From Planctomycetota bacterium (GTDB lineage: Bacteria; Planctomycetota; PUPC01; JACPCR01), in assembly GCA_030740295.1 (NCBI GenBank), contig JASLXP010000940.1, positions 1 to 20,179 of the forward strand: 20,179 bases of DNA, read 5' to 3'. Numbering within the stretch: the stretch's first letter is position 1; each line of letters starts with the position of its first letter. The notes under the pieces were generated by a model, which saw only the letters and a list, made by a program, of their open reading frames with translations, was not told the origin of the DNA and did not search any database. Below are positions 7,725 through 15,883 of this stretch, in pieces. Both the position numbers and the translations under genes were made by a program.

Positions 7725-8594
7725 ATGCCTGTCACCGTAAACGGCGAGGTCATCACCGACGACGAAATCTATGACGAATACAATCGTCTGCGGGGGATTG
7801 CCGAAAATGGCCCCGAAGGACTTTCCTCCTGCGAGGGACAGGAGGAATTTCAAGAGATGGCGAAGAACAACATGATCGCGCGGATGCTGCTCGCTCAGGA
7901 GGCCGGACGTCAGAGGATCAGTGTTCCGCAGGAGAGTATCGATGCAGCCGTTGAAGAATTGAAGGCGGAGAATGAAGGGAACTTTCAATTCGAGGCGTCG
8001 TTGAGGTGTCCCGAGGATCGGGCGAAGCTGAACTCAAATATCCGCACGCATCTGATCATTGAAAAACTGCTCGAAGGCGAGGTGGGCGGGATGCCTGTGT
8101 TGTCTGAAGAACAGTCCGAGCAGTACTACCACGACCACATGGACAGCTTTGTCTCGCCGCCAAAGATACATGTGAGGCACATTCTCAAGAGCCTCGACCG
8201 CGGTGCCGGCAGGCGGTCGTATAACGAATTAGTCGATGTGCGCGCGAAGCTGATGGCCGGCGAGGAATTTCAAAAGCTCTGTGATGAACATTCGGACAGG
8301 CCCGGCGAGGAGGGCGACCTGGGCTGGTTTTCGCCGGGCGAAATCTCTGAGGAGTTTGAGGCCGTTGTCTTTTCGATGAAGCCGAACGAAATCAGCCCGG
8401 TCTTCATGACGCCCTTTGGATACCACATAGCGACCGTCATTGGCCGCGTGGACCCGGCGCCGTATCCCCTCGAAGAAATCAGGGAGCAGGTGCAGCAGAT
8501 TGCCGCAGACCAGATGCGGCTTGAAAAGACAGCAGCCTATGTTGAGACATTGAAAAGGAAGGCAGAAATTGAGGAAACAGAAGAGGATCTGTAA
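7725..8594 (+). CDS. Parvulin-type peptidyl-prolyl isomerase (SurA/PpiC-like), soluble
   Basis: The 289-aa protein from ATG 7725 has an N-terminal helical SurA/PrsA-like chaperone part beginning MPVTVNGEVITDDEI (about 1-140), a parvulin domain at about 147-242 (KIHVRHIL, GDLGWFSPGEI, FGYHIATV) and a short helical tail. It catalyses cis-trans isomerisation of prolyl bonds and likely assists folding. Relatives are usually secreted or lipoproteins, but this one starts directly with the VNGE motif and has no signal peptide, so it resembles cytosolic parvulins. An extended TTG start at 7683 adds only low-complexity residues and no export signal. No clear Shine-Dalgarno precedes ATG 7725; the leader instead contains TCAATTCC twice in tandem. 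It ends TAA and runs straight into a hydrolase remnant. Confidence 0.88.
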   Translation: MPVTVNGEVITDDEIYDEYNRLRGIAENGPEGLSSCEGQEEFQEMAKNNMIARMLLAQEAGRQRISVPQESIDAAVEELKAENEGNFQFEASLRCPEDRAKLNSNIRTHLIIEKLLEGEVGGMPVLSEEQSEQYYHDHMDSFVSPPKIHVRHILKSLDRGAGRRSYNELVDVRAKLMAGEEFQKLCDEHSDRPGEEGDLGWFSPGEISEEFEAVVFSMKPNEISPVFMTPFGYHIATVIGRVDPAPYPLEEIREQVQQIAADQMRLEKTAAYVETLKRKAEIEETEEDL

Positions 8595-8599
8595 TTGTG

Positions 8600-8802
8600 T
8601 GACGCCAATCTTTCTGATGTGCGCGCAATACGATCAGCCTGCTCGCCACAAGGAGGAGCGCAAAAGGATGGATGAGATCGGCATCTGGAATAACCTCATC
8701 GTCGTGAAGGATGCCCGGCATGGCTGCTGGAACCTGCACCCATGGTTCAAACCCATGGTCGAGCACATGCTGAAGTTTTCTGAGGAAAGACTGCGGAAAT
8801 AA
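8600..8802 (+). pseudogene. C-terminal fragment of an alpha/beta-hydrolase
   Basis: The reading frame after the isomerase stop encodes about 66 residues that match the last part of an esterase/dienelactone-hydrolase-type alpha/beta hydrolase. It has a strand and acid loop (TPIFLMCAQYDQ, candidate catalytic Asp), then a helix, then the His loop (VKDARHGCWNLHPWF, candidate catalytic His) and a final amphipathic helix ending EERLRK-TAA. The nucleophile elbow (G-x-S-x-G) and oxyanion region are missing, and upstream in-frame sequence is the out-of-frame end of the isomerase gene, interrupted by TGA at 8551. It is best read as the leftover of a deletion that joined the isomerase gene to a hydrolase gene. 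It converges on prfB with a 26-bp gap. The left edge of homology is approximate. Confidence 0.6.
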
Positions 8803-8828
8803 CAGTAAAGGGCGGCGCTCGGAAAATC

Positions 8829-9942
8829 TTACTTCTTGCCCATTCGGCTCCGCAGGTATGCCTCGATGAACATGTCGATATCGCCATCGAGAACCGCATC
8901 GACGCGGCCGGTCTCTGCATCTGTGCGGTGGTCCTTGATCATCTGGTATGGCTGCAGGACGTAAGATCTGATTTGGCTGCCAAACGCTATCTCGCCCTTT
9001 TCGCTGTAAAGCTTGGAAAGCTCTTCTTCACGCTTTTGCTCCTCCAGCCGTGAAAGCCGTGCCTGCAGGAGTTTCATGGCTGCGCGGCGATTGGCATGCT
9101 GCGAGCGTTCGGACTGGCACTGCACCACGATGCCGGTTGGCTGGTGCGTCATGCGGACCGCGGAATCCGTTTTGTTCACATGCTGCCCGCCGGCACCACC
9201 GGCCTTGTAGGTGTCGACTTTCAGGTCGTTGTCAAGAATCTCGATGTCCCCACCGTCTTCAAATTCAGGGATGACGTCGACCGAGGCAAAGGAGGTGTGC
9301 CTGCGATTGCCTGAGTCAAAAGGCGAGATTCGGACCAGCCGATGGACGCCAATCTCAGCCTGCAGATATCCGTAGACCAGTCGTCCCTTGATGTTGATCG
9401 TCACGCTTCGAATGCCGGCCTGTTCGCCGTCCTGCCAGTCCAGAACTTCCGCTTTGAACTTGTGCTCTTCAACCCAGCGTGAATACATGCGGTAGAGCAT
9501 CACTGCCCAGTCACACGACTCTGTACCGCCAGCTCCCGCGTGGATGCTGAGGTAGACGTTCTTTGAATCGTTCTTGCCGCCCAGCATGGCCTGGAATTGA
9601 AGCTGGCCGATCTCTTTTTCTACCGCGCCGATTTCGCTGCCTACCTCGGCCAGGGACTCTTCATCAGATTCTTCCTGTGCGAGCTCGTAGAGAACGCTTA
9701 TCTCTTCGAGGTTTTCGGTCGCCGCCTCCAATGGCTTTATGACGCCCCGAAGGTTGCTCAGCTCCTGGACGAGGTCCTGAGCTGCCTGGCCCATATCCCA
9801 GAAGTTGGGCTTGGCCATCTCTGTTTCAATTTCCGCGGTACGGGTCTGTTTTGCATCGCAGTCAAAGTGACCCCCTCAGGTGGTCGAGGTCCACCTGTAG
9901 TTGTTGCAGTTTCTGCTCGATTTCAGCGGTTGTGAGTTCCAT
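8829..9942 (-). CDS. prfB: Peptide chain release factor 2, with programmed +1 frameshift
   Basis: RF2 terminates translation at UGA and UAA. The zero-frame ORF starts at ATG 9942 and encodes 26 codons (MELTTAEIEQ... ending LRGSL) before an in-frame UGA at 9864-9862. Shifting +1 at CUU-U gives D-C-D-A-K... and joins the 329-codon main frame, for 370 aa in total. SPF at 206-208 is the stop-codon-reading tripeptide of RF2, and GGQ at 251-253 is the peptidyl-transferase motif; both lie within one residue of the E. coli positions. An internal ATG at 9818 would remove 41 residues of domain 1 and is not preferred. High RF2 terminates at the UGA; low RF2 allows the shift, giving autoregulation. A degenerate heptamer repeat sits where the ribosome-binding site should be. 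The gene itself ends in UAA. Confidence 0.97.
9861..9876 (-). promoter_or_regulatory. prfB programmed +1 ribosomal frameshift site
   Basis: On the minus strand the bases read AGG GGG TCA CTT TGA C. The Shine-Dalgarno-like AGGGGG lies 3 nt upstream of the slippery CUU codon, followed by UGA-C, a weak termination context. This is the same arrangement as the E. coli site (AGG GGG TAT CTT TGA C). The peptidyl-tRNA slips from CUU to UUU, and GAC becomes the next codon. Confidence 0.97.
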
Positions 9943-9971
9943 GAGTCGTAATGCGTAATGAGTAATGAGTA
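9941..9971. repeat. Short heptamer repeat abutting the prfB start
   Basis: ATGCGTA (9951-9957), ATGAGTA (9958-9964) and ATGAGTA (9965-9971) are tandem 7-nt units, with a degenerate ATGAGTC at 9941-9947 that overlaps the complement of the prfB start codon. It replaces any recognisable Shine-Dalgarno for prfB. The array is of the same general type as the one upstream of selB but has a different unit. Confidence 0.65.
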
Positions 9972-10024
9972 AGGTGCGTTTGAGAGTTCGAACGGCGTGT
10001 GGAGAGCTGAATCCCACTCCAGTC

Positions 10025-12386
10025 TCACTCCAGCCAGTATTTCTTCGGCAGTTCCCAGCTATCCAGTGTCTGGACGGCTCGCATCATGCCCTGGATGGCG
10101 TGCTGGGTGTTGTCCATTCGAATGATCGTGCTCATCACGTCTCCTCGAACGCCGCCACGTGTGCGGAGGGCATCTTTTGCATAGAAGAGGTTATCATCTC
10201 TGAACTGCAGTTGCATCAGGGAACGGCACGCCAGGATGATCCCGATGCGGTATCTCTCTGCACGATGCCTGTCGCTGAGAGATTTCGCGAGCTTGTAGGC
10301 ATCCACCAGCCCCTCAAGGTAGACACCCGTCGATGCGGCAAACGGGGGCCCGTATGTCTTGCACCATTTGGGCGCGGAGAAACGGCCGTAGTGGTCCGGG
10401 GGGAATTTTACACGCTCCTGAATGGAAAGAATGAAGTCGCTCATCTCGAAAACAAAGTCAGAGTATTCTTTGTTTGCCTTCACCGAAATCGGCGCGCGCG
10501 TAAGCTTGAGTGAGCCAGGGGATTGAAGCCGGATGCTTGTCCTTCCTGTAATAATCACGGTGATATGCGAATGCCTTCTTGACAACATCGTACGCCTCAC
10601 GATCACCCCTGCGCGTGAAGAGCTCCATCAGAGCGACCAGCCCCTCGCCGGAGTAGTAACGCTGCAGGAATTCATCGGACCTGGAAAACTTGTCCTTGCC
10701 TTTGGGATGATAAATCGTACGGAACGAACCATCCTCCCGGAACATGAAAAACAGGAAATTGCGCAGGCCCTGGAATTGTCGGTCATACTCTCTCTTGTGA
10801 TCGATGTGCAGCAGTGATCGCACGGCAAAGGCTGCCGATCCGAGCTTACATTTCTCTCTGAAATAGATGAATCCCAAGCCGAGCTTCGATGCCTCTCGAT
10901 AATAGCGCCGGAGATTGAAGGCGAGGTTGCGCCGCGAGGCTTCATGGTATCTTTCATCTACAAAGAAGCGGCCAAGCTCGTTGAGGCACAGCGTCGACAT
11001 CCATTGCCGAATCATGTTGTTCGACGTCGAGTACTTTGCGCCGTTCACATACCACTGGTACTCCAGTGCACCGTCCCATCGCTGTCCGGTCAGCAACCAT
11101 TCTCCGCCGAGGCGGATGGATTCCGTGACCGATTTTTCGTTGACTTCCTGCGGGAGAACGAGGGTGTTGCAGCGGAAGAGCTCGACGACTCTTCTCGGCG
11201 CCGAAGTCTCGAGCAGGTGTACCGTCGGCACGAGAAAAACCTCTGATTCGGGATGGGTGAGCACGGCTCTGGCGATGACGCCTGATTGAAGGCTGGGCAG
11301 GCTCCGTATCTTTCGGTCGGCCGAATTGCGTGCCGCGATTTTCAGCAGCTCCTGGGATGACGGAATCCCATCGGGTTTCTTATCCTTGCTTCCAACGATC
11401 ATCTTCATCAACGCCTTGGCGGCCTCGCTGCGCACCTCGGTGGAGCTGTCTTTCTGCGTAACTGCCGCCAGGTCGGACATCGCATCCCGGGCGCGGGCGC
11501 CGAGGAGTTTCAGGCCCGTGGCTGCATCGAGCCTGGTGGAAATCTCAAAGTTCTTCAGTCCGTCCCTGAAGACGGGTACTGCGGCTGTCACAAGCTTCTG
11601 CAGCATGCTCGCCCTCTTATTCTTGATCGCATCATCGACCAAAAGGAGGAGGGCACGTCCTCCGAGCTTGCGTTTGGATTCTTCCGGCGAGGTGAACAGG
11701 TCCAGCGCGGCCGGCAGCTCGTGCTTTTCTCTTGAACCGATTTCAGTCAGGGCCACGTACGCCTGCCATTCTGCTTTCTTCGAACGCTTGAGCACATCCT
11801 GCAGATGCGGGAGGGCGAGCATCCGGATGTTCGCTTTTTTGGCCAGCCGATCGAGAAGCCGTCTGGTCGAGTATGCACCCGTGATGGGCACGTAATTGAG
11901 AAACGTCGCCTGTCTGGTCTTTCCATTCACTTTGCCGCTGAACCGGATGCTGTCGACCCCGAGGATGACGATGGAATCAATGACATCCAGATCCTTCTCG
12001 AGCTTTATCTCCTGCTGCAGAATGAACAGTTCGAGCCTTGCGTAGGCGACTTCTTCTTTTTGCAGGCCGCCGCCGTAACGATCGTCTTTCAGAGTGTTTC
12101 TCATCGCCGAGGCGAGTCGCAACGGCAGCGTATCGCCACCACCTGAGTAACAGCCGCGGCTCTTGCCCTGATTGCGGACGAGCACGAAAACCTTGTGTCT
12201 ATGCTTCTGAAGTCGCTGCAGAATATCTTCCGGCACGGGAGTGCTCTCGGCATCAGAATGGTCGAGCAGCAGCGAGCGCGCGTACCGCATCAGGGCGACC
12301 TTTTCGTCCTGAGTAAACTTCGTCCGATCAGCCTGCAGCCAGGGCAGAAACGCGATGACCGAGAGAGCGGTAATAATCCAATTCAT
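10025..12386 (-). pseudogene. Secreted AMMECR1-HEAT-toroid protein, split by a frameshift
   Basis: The gene starts at ATG 12386 with a signal peptide (MNWIITALSVIAFLPWLQA). Residues about 50-170 resemble an AMMECR1 domain (FVLVRNQGKSRGC, then a DDRYGG/EEVAYARLEL region). Residues about 200-330 look like HEAT repeats. From about 385 an alpha/alpha toroid of the squalene-cyclase or glycosyl-hydrolase type runs to the end. The first frame stops at TGA 10460-10458 right after WLTQAYARA, while the expected continuation (KEYSDFVFEM..., GRFS, GPPFAASTGVYLEGLVDAY) is in the next frame, ending at 10025. The switch lies at the (CG)n run 10492-10500; two more bases there would give one protein of about 787 aa. 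It may be a genuine lesion, slippage variation or a sequence error. The function is unknown. Earlier start codons to 12653 only add implausible sequence. Confidence 0.75.
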
Positions 12387-12492
12387 AGGATAGGTCGCTG
12401 ATGAAGGAGATAAGGGCGGAGATTCTATAGCCGCACTGGATCCGATGCATCGAAGGTCAGGCAACTTCAGACTCTGATGCAGCGAACTTGCC

Positions 12493-13326
12493 TCAGCCCA
12501 TCGTTCCCAATTCTGTCGGATACCCGTAAGACGTTCCAAGCCGGTGTGCGGGCAAGGGCCAGCTCTGGCCGCCGAGGTTCTGGAAATGCTCGCCTTTGCC
12601 ACACAGCCAGGTGAAGAGCTCGGCCACGCGGTTGCATCCGCGGAACTGGTCACTCATCTGGTCCGCAGGGGTCTCGTAGTTTGCCGTCGCGGGATCGAAA
12701 TCTGGTTCAACGATCCAATCGCGAGTGGGAGCCTGCGTTCGCCAGTAAAAATACTTCAGCAGGTTGCGCACTCCGTCGGCCGTGCTCCTGGAACGGCGAT
12801 GCCAGATCTGGTACGCGGTCAAAAAGATCGATCCTGCTGGCGCGGCAGTGGCCCTGGCGGCTCCTATTCGATCGTAGTGCTGCATGCCCCGCGCAATATT
12901 CTTGACGAGGTGTGAGCCCGGTACGACTTCAGTGGGTCCATTCTCAGCAGGAGTCTCCTGCGGGTAATAAAAGACCTGCAGATAGGGAAGCACCAACTTG
13001 AAATCAAAATTGCCATCGACATGCCAGCCCTGGCTTCCCGCCGGGCACTTGATTCTATGATTGCTCATGAGGATGGGCAGATGAAAGTCCTTCCCCAGCA
13101 GCGATCGCACGGCGCCGGCCGCTACGGGGTTGATGGTGACGTTATCGTGAAACCACGCTTCCTTGAGGATCTCGGTCGGTTCCATCTGTGGCTGAGCATC
13201 CACGTATTCCAGCGTGCGGCGGTTGACCTCTTCAGGGACGACGCCTTCGAGCATGAGGTAACCGTTTTTGCAGAACTCCAGCACTTCACTGTCCGTCAGT
13301 GTCGGGGCACAATCGTAGGTGGTCAC
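12493..13326 (-). CDS. Phytanoyl-CoA dioxygenase (PhyH) family protein
   Basis: A 277-aa Fe(II)/2-oxoglutarate-dependent oxygenase. The facial triad is visible: H102-V-D104 in GWHVDGNF and distal H176 in QIWHRR, with R187 (GVRNLL) as likely 2-oxoglutarate anchor. ENGPTEVVPGSH at 128-139 is the usual family signature before the distal His. The family hydroxylates diverse small molecules; the substrate cannot be assigned. The GTG start overlaps the stop of the upstream PhyH-family gene in the tetranucleotide GTGA (13326-13323), so the two are translationally coupled. The next gene downstream begins about 106 bp away, and the gap holds nothing recognisable. It ends in TGA. Confidence 0.85.
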   Translation of the reverse strand: MTTYDCAPTLTDSEVLEFCKNGYLMLEGVVPEEVNRRTLEYVDAQPQMEPTEILKEAWFHDNVTINPVAAGAVRSLLGKDFHLPILMSNHRIKCPAGSQGWHVDGNFDFKLVLPYLQVFYYPQETPAENGPTEVVPGSHLVKNIARGMQHYDRIGAARATAAPAGSIFLTAYQIWHRRSRSTADGVRNLLKYFYWRTQAPTRDWIVEPDFDPATANYETPADQMSDQFRGCNRVAELFTWLCGKGEHFQNLGGQSWPLPAHRLGTSYGYPTELGTMG

Positions 13327-14420
13327 AGTTGCCTCCAGCGTTCGAGAATAAATTCGCAGCCAAGGCCCTTGGGATTCAGTTCATCCATAAGAAGCGACAG
13401 GTCAGGAAACTGGACCACACGCCAGCCGTCATTGATCGCATCGAGGGCCGAGCGATAGGGCCACTCCTCTGGATTGGCGGATATCTCCTGCCTCTTCCCG
13501 TCCACCACCATCGAGATGCCGAGAGCCCCCGATGATAGAGAAGAACTTGCGGCCTGAATGTAGAGGATGTCCTGCCGGGCTCCGGCCTTCTGGTTTTCCC
13601 AGCCGTCCTCTTCGCCGTACAGGTAGCGATGCTTTTCCGCCGGCAGAAAGTCGGCCTCATTTGCGAAGACGTTATGGCCATGCATTTCGTAGAAAAGATC
13701 CTTTGCGCAGAAGCATTGGACCATCAGGCGGCGATGTTTCAGATGCGTCGGCAGCACGCCGTGCCAGCTTTGCGCCCTGAAGATGATGGCGCTGCCGGCC
13801 TCGACCGGTACCGGGCGCAGCTCACAATTATCTAGAAGGAAGTCGTTATCCGGATAGTAGGGCTGCTCTCCTTTTGTCCCGAAAGAAAAATGAAGGTGAT
13901 GGCTTCCCCTCGCGACCACGAATGCGCCATTGTTTGCGAAGGTCTGATCGAAGTAGAGCAATGCTGTCAGAGAGGTCGCGGAAAAAGCATCACGGACGTC
14001 TTTCAGAACTCGCCCATCATTGTGCCAGCCTGCACGCTTCCTGCGGTCTTCGGAACCGAAGCCGGGCATCCTGGCTGCCTCGACCTCATCGTGGGCATCG
14101 CGCCCACCGGCATCTCGTGCTCCATTGTGGCAGCACAGAACCGCCTCCTGATCGAAGTAACTCACAAAGGCATCCACGACAGCCATGATCTTGGGGTGAC
14201 AGGTCGCATGGACCATGGCCTCTTCCGATCGCAATTGTGCCCAGGAGAGATTGTGAGTTTCGTGTTCCCCTGCTTTGCACTCAAAGGCCGCCTGGGCCTC
14301 TTTCACCTCATCGGCATTCAGGACGTTTGGGACAACGACGTAGCCGTCGATCAAAAGCCGGACAAGAAGCTGGTCGACGTTCATGGGTATCGCGTTCGAA
14401 AAAGAATCCCCTCTCATCAC
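13323..14420 (-). CDS. PhyH-family dioxygenase with C-terminal extension
   Basis: This 365-aa protein carries the Fe(II)/2OG motif H133-N-D135 in GWHNDGRV, NNGAFVVARGSHH at 163-175, distal H220 in SWHGV and a likely 2OG-binding Arg at 230-231. About 95 residues follow the core (from about 270), including a segment GISMVVDGKRQEIS and a final DAINDGWRVVQFPDL...GLGCEFILER that looks like a separate small alpha/beta domain. GTG 14420 and ATG 14417 are adjacent start candidates; an inner ATG at 14384 (MNVDQLL) is also possible, and none has a clear Shine-Dalgarno. It overlaps the second PhyH gene by 4 nt. The two proteins differ clearly in sequence, so this is a coupled pair rather than a recent tandem duplication. 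I see nothing convincing in the 221-bp gap upstream. Confidence 0.82.
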   Translation of the reverse strand: MMRGDSFSNAIPMNVDQLLVRLLIDGYVVVPNVLNADEVKEAQAAFECKAGEHETHNLSWAQLRSEEAMVHATCHPKIMAVVDAFVSYFDQEAVLCCHNGARDAGGRDAHDEVEAARMPGFGSEDRRKRAGWHNDGRVLKDVRDAFSATSLTALLYFDQTFANNGAFVVARGSHHLHFSFGTKGEQPYYPDNDFLLDNCELRPVPVEAGSAIIFRAQSWHGVLPTHLKHRRLMVQCFCAKDLFYEMHGHNVFANEADFLPAEKHRYLYGEEDGWENQKAGARQDILYIQAASSSLSSGALGISMVVDGKRQEISANPEEWPYRSALDAINDGWRVVQFPDLSLLMDELNPKGLGCEFILERWRQL

Positions 14421-14641
14421 TTCAAGAGGGAAGTCTCTGGATTATCCGAGGCGTTAACAGAATTCAATCCTGATGAGACTCCATTCCGAAGGACAACTTT
14501 CTCATATTCGGCTGGACCTGCTTTTGAGGGCAGGATTTCCGCCCTGAATACGACGACTCTCCTAAAGCGTGCGCTACAGACGCTTGGCGAAACGTGAGGA
14601 TTCGCGGCCACAGGATGCTGCTTTCCAAAGCCGAAATAATC

Positions 14642-15736
14642 TCATCGAAAGAGACTCCTTTGCCGCTGGAAGATTGGGAGATACTGTCCATCGAGCGACA
14701 ATATGAGAATGGCCATGGTCGTTGGGAACACCGGGCCGACGCCCTGGCGATGCGCACTGCTCTGAGATGGGTAGGGCCAGTGGCCGTCTCCCTTCTGGCG
14801 TTTGACAAGGACCTTTCTCGTTTTGCCTGCAAACTCTTCGTAGCCTGTCCCTCCCATCTGAAAGAAGCCTTGCATCAGGTACCAGGTGCTGATGAAGAAG
14901 TAACCTCTGTACTGAGACCCGCCCCAGCCAATCTCGAAGCTCTTCAGATACTTCAGGGACTCGCTCATCTTGTCGTCCACCTGGTTTTCAAAGATGCCTT
15001 TCAGCAGGACGCAGGTGCCGGTGACTCCGTATTCGGGAACGGTACTTCGGCCGGGCCGGTACGCGAATCCGCTCTGGCCGTCCTTCGTCCTGACGAAACC
15101 GCTGTTGACGTATCCCATGGCGAAGTTGATGACGCTGTCGTCGATGGAATAGCCGCACTGGCGAGCCGCATGCAGGCACAACAGTTGCCATGACGCAACG
15201 GACAGATCGCTTTCGTGGGTGTGTGGCGAGTAGCGCCATCCACCTTTTTCAGCTTTCGCTTTCGGCACCTTCTGGGAGCTGACGATGACGTTGATCGCTT
15301 TCCTGCACCATTGGGCCAGTTCCGCATCCTTTTCGGCATCCTCGTGCATACCCAGATACGACAGGGCGAACAAAGTGCAAATGGCGTGGACATACATCGA
15401 GTCACCAATGCTCCCGGCGTACCCGTCGCTGGTCATTGAAGATTGAACGTATTTCATGGCCCTCTCGACAACGACTCCATGGTTTCCTTCGCCAGGAAGA
15501 TGGCCATTTGCCAGAAAGGCAAGCCCTGCCAGACCCGTCACCGCGGTGGGGTACTTTGGGCTCGACCAACTGCCGGCGGCCCCGCCGTCCTTCACCTGCT
15601 GAGAGGCTAGCCAGTGCAGGCCGGCTTCGATGGCCAGCTCGACATCGTCGCTCATCTTCTGTGATGGCTCTGCCCTGGCGGGCTGGGCGGCGGGGAATGC
15701 CAGGAGGAGGCAGGTCAGAAGGACGCCAGAGTGCAT
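14642..15736 (-). CDS. Secreted squalene-cyclase/prenyltransferase-like toroid protein
   Basis: The 364-aa product from ATG 15736 begins with a signal peptide (MHSGVLLTCLLLAFPAA, cleavage near ARA22). The rest is an alpha/alpha toroid of the prenyltransferase/squalene-oxidase repeat type: repeating AIEAGLHWLASQQ, TAVTGLAGLAFL, HAICTLFALSYLG and SWQLLCLHAAR helices, with QW-like turns GGWRYSPHTHESD (167-179), GQSGFAYRPG (221-230) and GDGHWPYP (317-324). Canonical terpene-cyclase DxDD is not seen, so enzymatic activity is doubtful. Secreted toroids of this kind are abundant in planctomycetes with no proven role. A longer start at ATG 15796 adds a basic RRRHN stretch before the hydrophobic core and cannot be excluded; starts beyond that would overlap the divergent small gene. 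It ends in TGA. Confidence 0.85.
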   Translation of the reverse strand: MHSGVLLTCLLLAFPAAQPARAEPSQKMSDDVELAIEAGLHWLASQQVKDGGAAGSWSSPKYPTAVTGLAGLAFLANGHLPGEGNHGVVVERAMKYVQSSMTSDGYAGSIGDSMYVHAICTLFALSYLGMHEDAEKDAELAQWCRKAINVIVSSQKVPKAKAEKGGWRYSPHTHESDLSVASWQLLCLHAARQCGYSIDDSVINFAMGYVNSGFVRTKDGQSGFAYRPGRSTVPEYGVTGTCVLLKGIFENQVDDKMSESLKYLKSFEIGWGGSQYRGYFFISTWYLMQGFFQMGGTGYEEFAGKTRKVLVKRQKGDGHWPYPSQSSAHRQGVGPVFPTTMAILILSLDGQYLPIFQRQRSLFR

Positions 15737-15831
15737 TCCAAGGTTATGCCGTCGTCGCTTGCAGGTCCCGTTTTCCCGATAATCCCGATACATCCGCTGG
15801 CTTTCGCCACAGTCTTGTCGGGCTGGTATGC

Positions 15832-15859
15832 TTGTTTGGATTCTCATGCTGTCTACACT
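15832..15859 (+). promoter_or_regulatory. Possible sigma70-type promoter for the two small genes
   Basis: TTGTTT (15832-15837) and TACACT (15854-15859) are separated by 16 nt and lie 25 nt upstream of the GTG start of the first small gene. Both hexamers are imperfect and the match is from sequence only, so this is a weak call. Confidence 0.3.
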
Positions 15860-15883
15860 AGCAACCAGCACAGGACCAGGCCA

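Noticed and set aside
10458..10460. UGA in the AMMECR1/toroid gene as a selenocysteine codon
   Set aside because: The homologous continuation is in a different frame, so a frameshift and not UGA readthrough explains the break.
12387..12653. 89-residue N-terminal extension of the AMMECR1/toroid protein
   Set aside because: It is Ser/Pro-rich antisense-like sequence overlapping the PhyH gene end; ATG 12386 gives a clean signal peptide.
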